From positions 1 to 5,585 of the forward strand of contig JBPBPI010000079.1 of NCBI GenBank assembly GCA_050954885.1: a stretch of 5,585 nt of DNA. The letters are read 5' to 3'. Positions 3,600 through 5,585 of the stretch are shown here, one piece after another (position 1 is the first letter of the stretch; the number at the start of each line of letters is the position of its first letter). Position numbers and translations under genes: made by a program. Origin of the DNA: JBPBPI01 sp050954885. Its GTDB lineage: Bacteria > Pseudomonadota > Alphaproteobacteria > Caedimonadales > Caedimonadaceae. Below the pieces are notes generated by a model. The model did not search any database. It saw nothing but the letters and a program-made list of their open reading frames with translations, and was not told where the DNA came from.

Positions 3600-5584
3600 T
3601 GCGTCGGCTTGAGGATGACAGCAACCGAGCTGCCCGAGGAAGCGCCACCGTCGGGCGAGGTGCCGAGGATCGGGGTCGCGGTGTCGTTTGAGCCGCTTGC
3701 CTGGACCGCGCCCCCGGCAGTGCCCCCCGTCCTAAGAACCGCGCCAGCCTGGCTAGTGGCGCCTGCTAGGGTTACGGGCACCCGACCGTCAGTAGCAATA
3801 ATGCCGTATTGCGTAGCGCTGCTGTTGTATTTGGATACGCCCAGCAGATACTCAGTGGAGTTGCCTTGCGATACCCCGGTGCTGCCGTTGGCCTGAATGG
3901 ATACAATCTGACCAGGGGCCGCATTACAGCCGCCGCAAACAGTGCCATCCCAGGAATGCGCATGCAGGTGCCACCCTCTGTTGCCAGCGACCGAGTTGTT
4001 GGACCAGATCCCAGCGAGATACGGGGCTGACACACTGTTGTTGACGCTGATCAGCGTGTCCCAATCCGCGGTTACGTCAAGACCTGCGTAAGTAACATCA
4101 AAAACGCCATACCTTCCGGCGGTCAAAAGTTCGATTTCACGCGGAGTGTTAATCTGCCCCAGCGCTTGGAACGCTTGCATGTAGGCCACATGATCCGAAT
4201 TGACCGTCGCAGAGATAGGAAGAAACCAACCACTGCCCCAGAAGAACTCATTGTCAGTCAGCGAAATGTCAACCAGAGACTCCGAAGGAGAGGTCGGAGG
4301 TTGATCGTCAGAGTAACCTGACTCTCCAATGAACTCCAGTTGCGTGTTCGTGGCGGCAAAACCGTCGAACAAATACCTTACCGCATTAGGGCTCGTCTCT
4401 TTGAAGAAGCCAAAGGGAACGTTAAATATGCCGCTGCGCACCCAACTCACACCGTTTCCACAATTCATTTGCGGCCCACAACCAACGCCTGCCATGCCCA
4501 TCGCGTGAATGTTCATGTTTGAGAAACCCTGATCGCCAAAATCGCCAAACGAGTCAGGTGAGTCGTAATGCAGGCCATAGTAGCAGTCGTGAAACTCCAA
4601 ATCTTGAACCGACGTCTGATCGCCTGACATCGCCATGCAGCCGTAGCCATGCGATATTTGCACGCGATGCATCACCCTATGCTGCGGCCAACCAAACACG
4701 GACGCGTAGCCCGGCGATTGTCCTGGGGTGGCAAAGCCGCCTGCACCGATAAGCGTCATGTCCGACATATAGCCTTCGCTGCCGGTTCCGCTCAACCGGA
4801 AGGCTCCTACTACATCATACGTGCCCATTCCGGAGTCCGTTGCCCAACGAAGCATAGTATTAAACTCGCCCTGCCCGACAAAATTGACACCCGATGCCGT
4901 TTCAGGGAGCTGGCCGGTAGTGGGCGGAAGAACAATATCAGTGCCTCCCATGTTGTATGTCCCGGCCGCTAGCTGCAAAGTTCCTCCAGTCTTGGCAACA
5001 TTGATTAGCCCTGACTGGATATTAAGGGCGTCCATCGTCATCGACGCAATCTGAGCATCCCTGTAGGGGGAGTAATATTCCCAGTATTGGCCTTCATTAA
5101 GAGACGCTGTGATCGGCTTGCTAAAAGTGATTGTCTCAAGCCCCGGCGTGTTTGTTACAGCGGACACGGTAGTTCCGCTTTGCGCCGCATTCTGCCCGGC
5201 TGAAACTGTAGCCCCGACCACAACCCCGCTCACGTCAAAGCCACAGGTGAAAGTGTCACCAGCTACAAAGGCTGTGCTTGGCGGCAAAGTTAACCCCATA
5301 ATGCTTTGTTCAGGGTTGATGACTAAAATAGTCGTGCCGCTTTGAATCTTGGAACCCTGACATGCCATTAGCGGACGCACATCACCCCAGCCGCGCGTTG
5401 CAATCGGCACATACGCAGTTGAAGACCCGCCAGTGCCAACCGTAAAAGTAAAATACTCCTGCATCACGGTGGCATTTGTTGCAGCCACTGCTGTAATTGG
5501 CAATCCATGGTAATTACCATATGGTGATGTGCCCATAAGACTATATGCAGACGATTTAGCAATAAGTGCAGCCAGAGTTGACAC
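3596..5584 (-). CDS. Tail fibre/tailspike-like protein, probable beta-helix (5' end may be cut by window edge)
   Basis: Long ORF of 662 codons ending in TGA at 3598-3596. The first codon seen is GTG at 5584-5582, one base from the window edge, so the true start and any ribosome binding site may lie outside. Residues about 69-170 hold two Gly/Thr/Ser-rich beta segments, each with an SGTT turn (residues 82-85 and 136-139), like small beta repeats of phage structural proteins. From about residue 180, a GGTLQLAAGTY segment (200-210) opens a run of short beta-strand/turn units rich in G, N and D up to about 550. This is typical of the pectin-lyase-like right-handed beta-helix of tailspikes. Residues about 575-662 form a separate Gly/Ala/Thr-rich beta module that ends in SVAVILKP. 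The likely role is receptor binding or surface-glycan degradation at the tail tip. No catalytic residues could be assigned. The position just upstream of the lysis genes fits a tail protein. The specific fold and function are inferred from pattern. Confidence 0.72.
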   Translation of the reverse strand: MSTLAALIAKSSAYSLMGTSPYGNYHGLPITAVAATNATVMQEYFTFTVGTGGSSTAYVPIATRGWGDVRPLMACQGSKIQSGTTILVINPEQSIMGLTLPPSTAFVAGDTFTCGFDVSGVVVGATVSAGQNAAQSGTTVSAVTNTPGLETITFSKPITASLNEGQYWEYYSPYRDAQIASMTMDALNIQSGLINVAKTGGTLQLAAGTYNMGGTDIVLPPTTGQLPETASGVNFVGQGEFNTMLRWATDSGMGTYDVVGAFRLSGTGSEGYMSDMTLIGAGGFATPGQSPGYASVFGWPQHRVMHRVQISHGYGCMAMSGDQTSVQDLEFHDCYYGLHYDSPDSFGDFGDQGFSNMNIHAMGMAGVGCGPQMNCGNGVSWVRSGIFNVPFGFFKETSPNAVRYLFDGFAATNTQLEFIGESGYSDDQPPTSPSESLVDISLTDNEFFWGSGWFLPISATVNSDHVAYMQAFQALGQINTPREIELLTAGRYGVFDVTYAGLDVTADWDTLISVNNSVSAPYLAGIWSNNSVAGNRGWHLHAHSWDGTVCGGCNAAPGQIVSIQANGSTGVSQGNSTEYLLGVSKYNSSATQYGIIATDGRVPVTLAGATSQAGAVLRTGGTAGGAVQASGSNDTATPILGTSPDGGASSGSSVAVILKPTQ
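5507..5520. repeat. 14-bp perfect palindrome overlapping a 10-bp palindrome
   Basis: ATGGTAATTACCAT (5507-5520) is a perfect inverted repeat. ACCATATGGT (5516-5525) overlaps it and is also perfect. Both lie inside the tail gene and encode part of PYGNYHG, near the presumed N-terminus. They could be a protein-binding site, or chance from repeated Gly, Tyr and His codons. Confidence 0.3.
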
Positions 5585-5585
5585 A

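Overview
The window reads as the late tail-and-lysis end of a tailed-phage or prophage genome. All nine genes I can support lie on the minus strand, so transcription runs from right (5585) to left (1). The base composition is fairly GC-rich. Together with a GH108-type endolysin and an N4 gp49/Sf6 gp66-family protein, it suggests a proteobacterial host, possibly an alphaproteobacterium. The host assignment is inference only. No integrase, repressor or host gene is in view, so lytic phage and prophage cannot be told apart.

Layout in transcription order: (1) 5584-3596, a long tail fibre/tailspike-like protein with a probable beta-helix and a separate C-terminal module, open at the right edge. 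(2) 3599-3135, a four-helix membrane protein of unknown function. (3) 3160-2813, a small protein with a charged helix and a C-terminal membrane anchor. (4) 2813-2235, a protein with one N-terminal membrane helix and a two-cysteine outer domain. (5) 2238-1558, the endolysin (GH108 muramidase plus C-terminal peptidoglycan-binding region). (6) 1561-1223, a two-hydrophobic-segment holin candidate. These six genes are chained by start/stop overlaps and look like one translationally coupled tail-lysis operon.

A 181-bp gap (1042-1222) follows. Then come (7) 1041-745, an N4 gp49/Sf6 gp66-family protein, (8) 707-420, a small helical hypothetical protein, (9) a 105-bp gap with a strong RNA hairpin closed by a UACG tetraloop, and (10) 314-1, a hypothetical gene with a strong ribosome binding site that runs off the left edge.

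Functionally, the right part supplies a host-surface-binding or glycan-cutting tail protein. The middle supplies cell lysis: endolysin, probable holin, and three membrane proteins that may assist lysis, disrupt the outer membrane or block superinfection. The left part is accessory. Composition is mosaic. The last about 60 codons of the tail gene and most of the region left of about 2160 are strikingly GC-rich. The tail gene body and the 192-residue membrane-protein gene sit near 45-53% GC in the lines I counted, which points to modular exchange.
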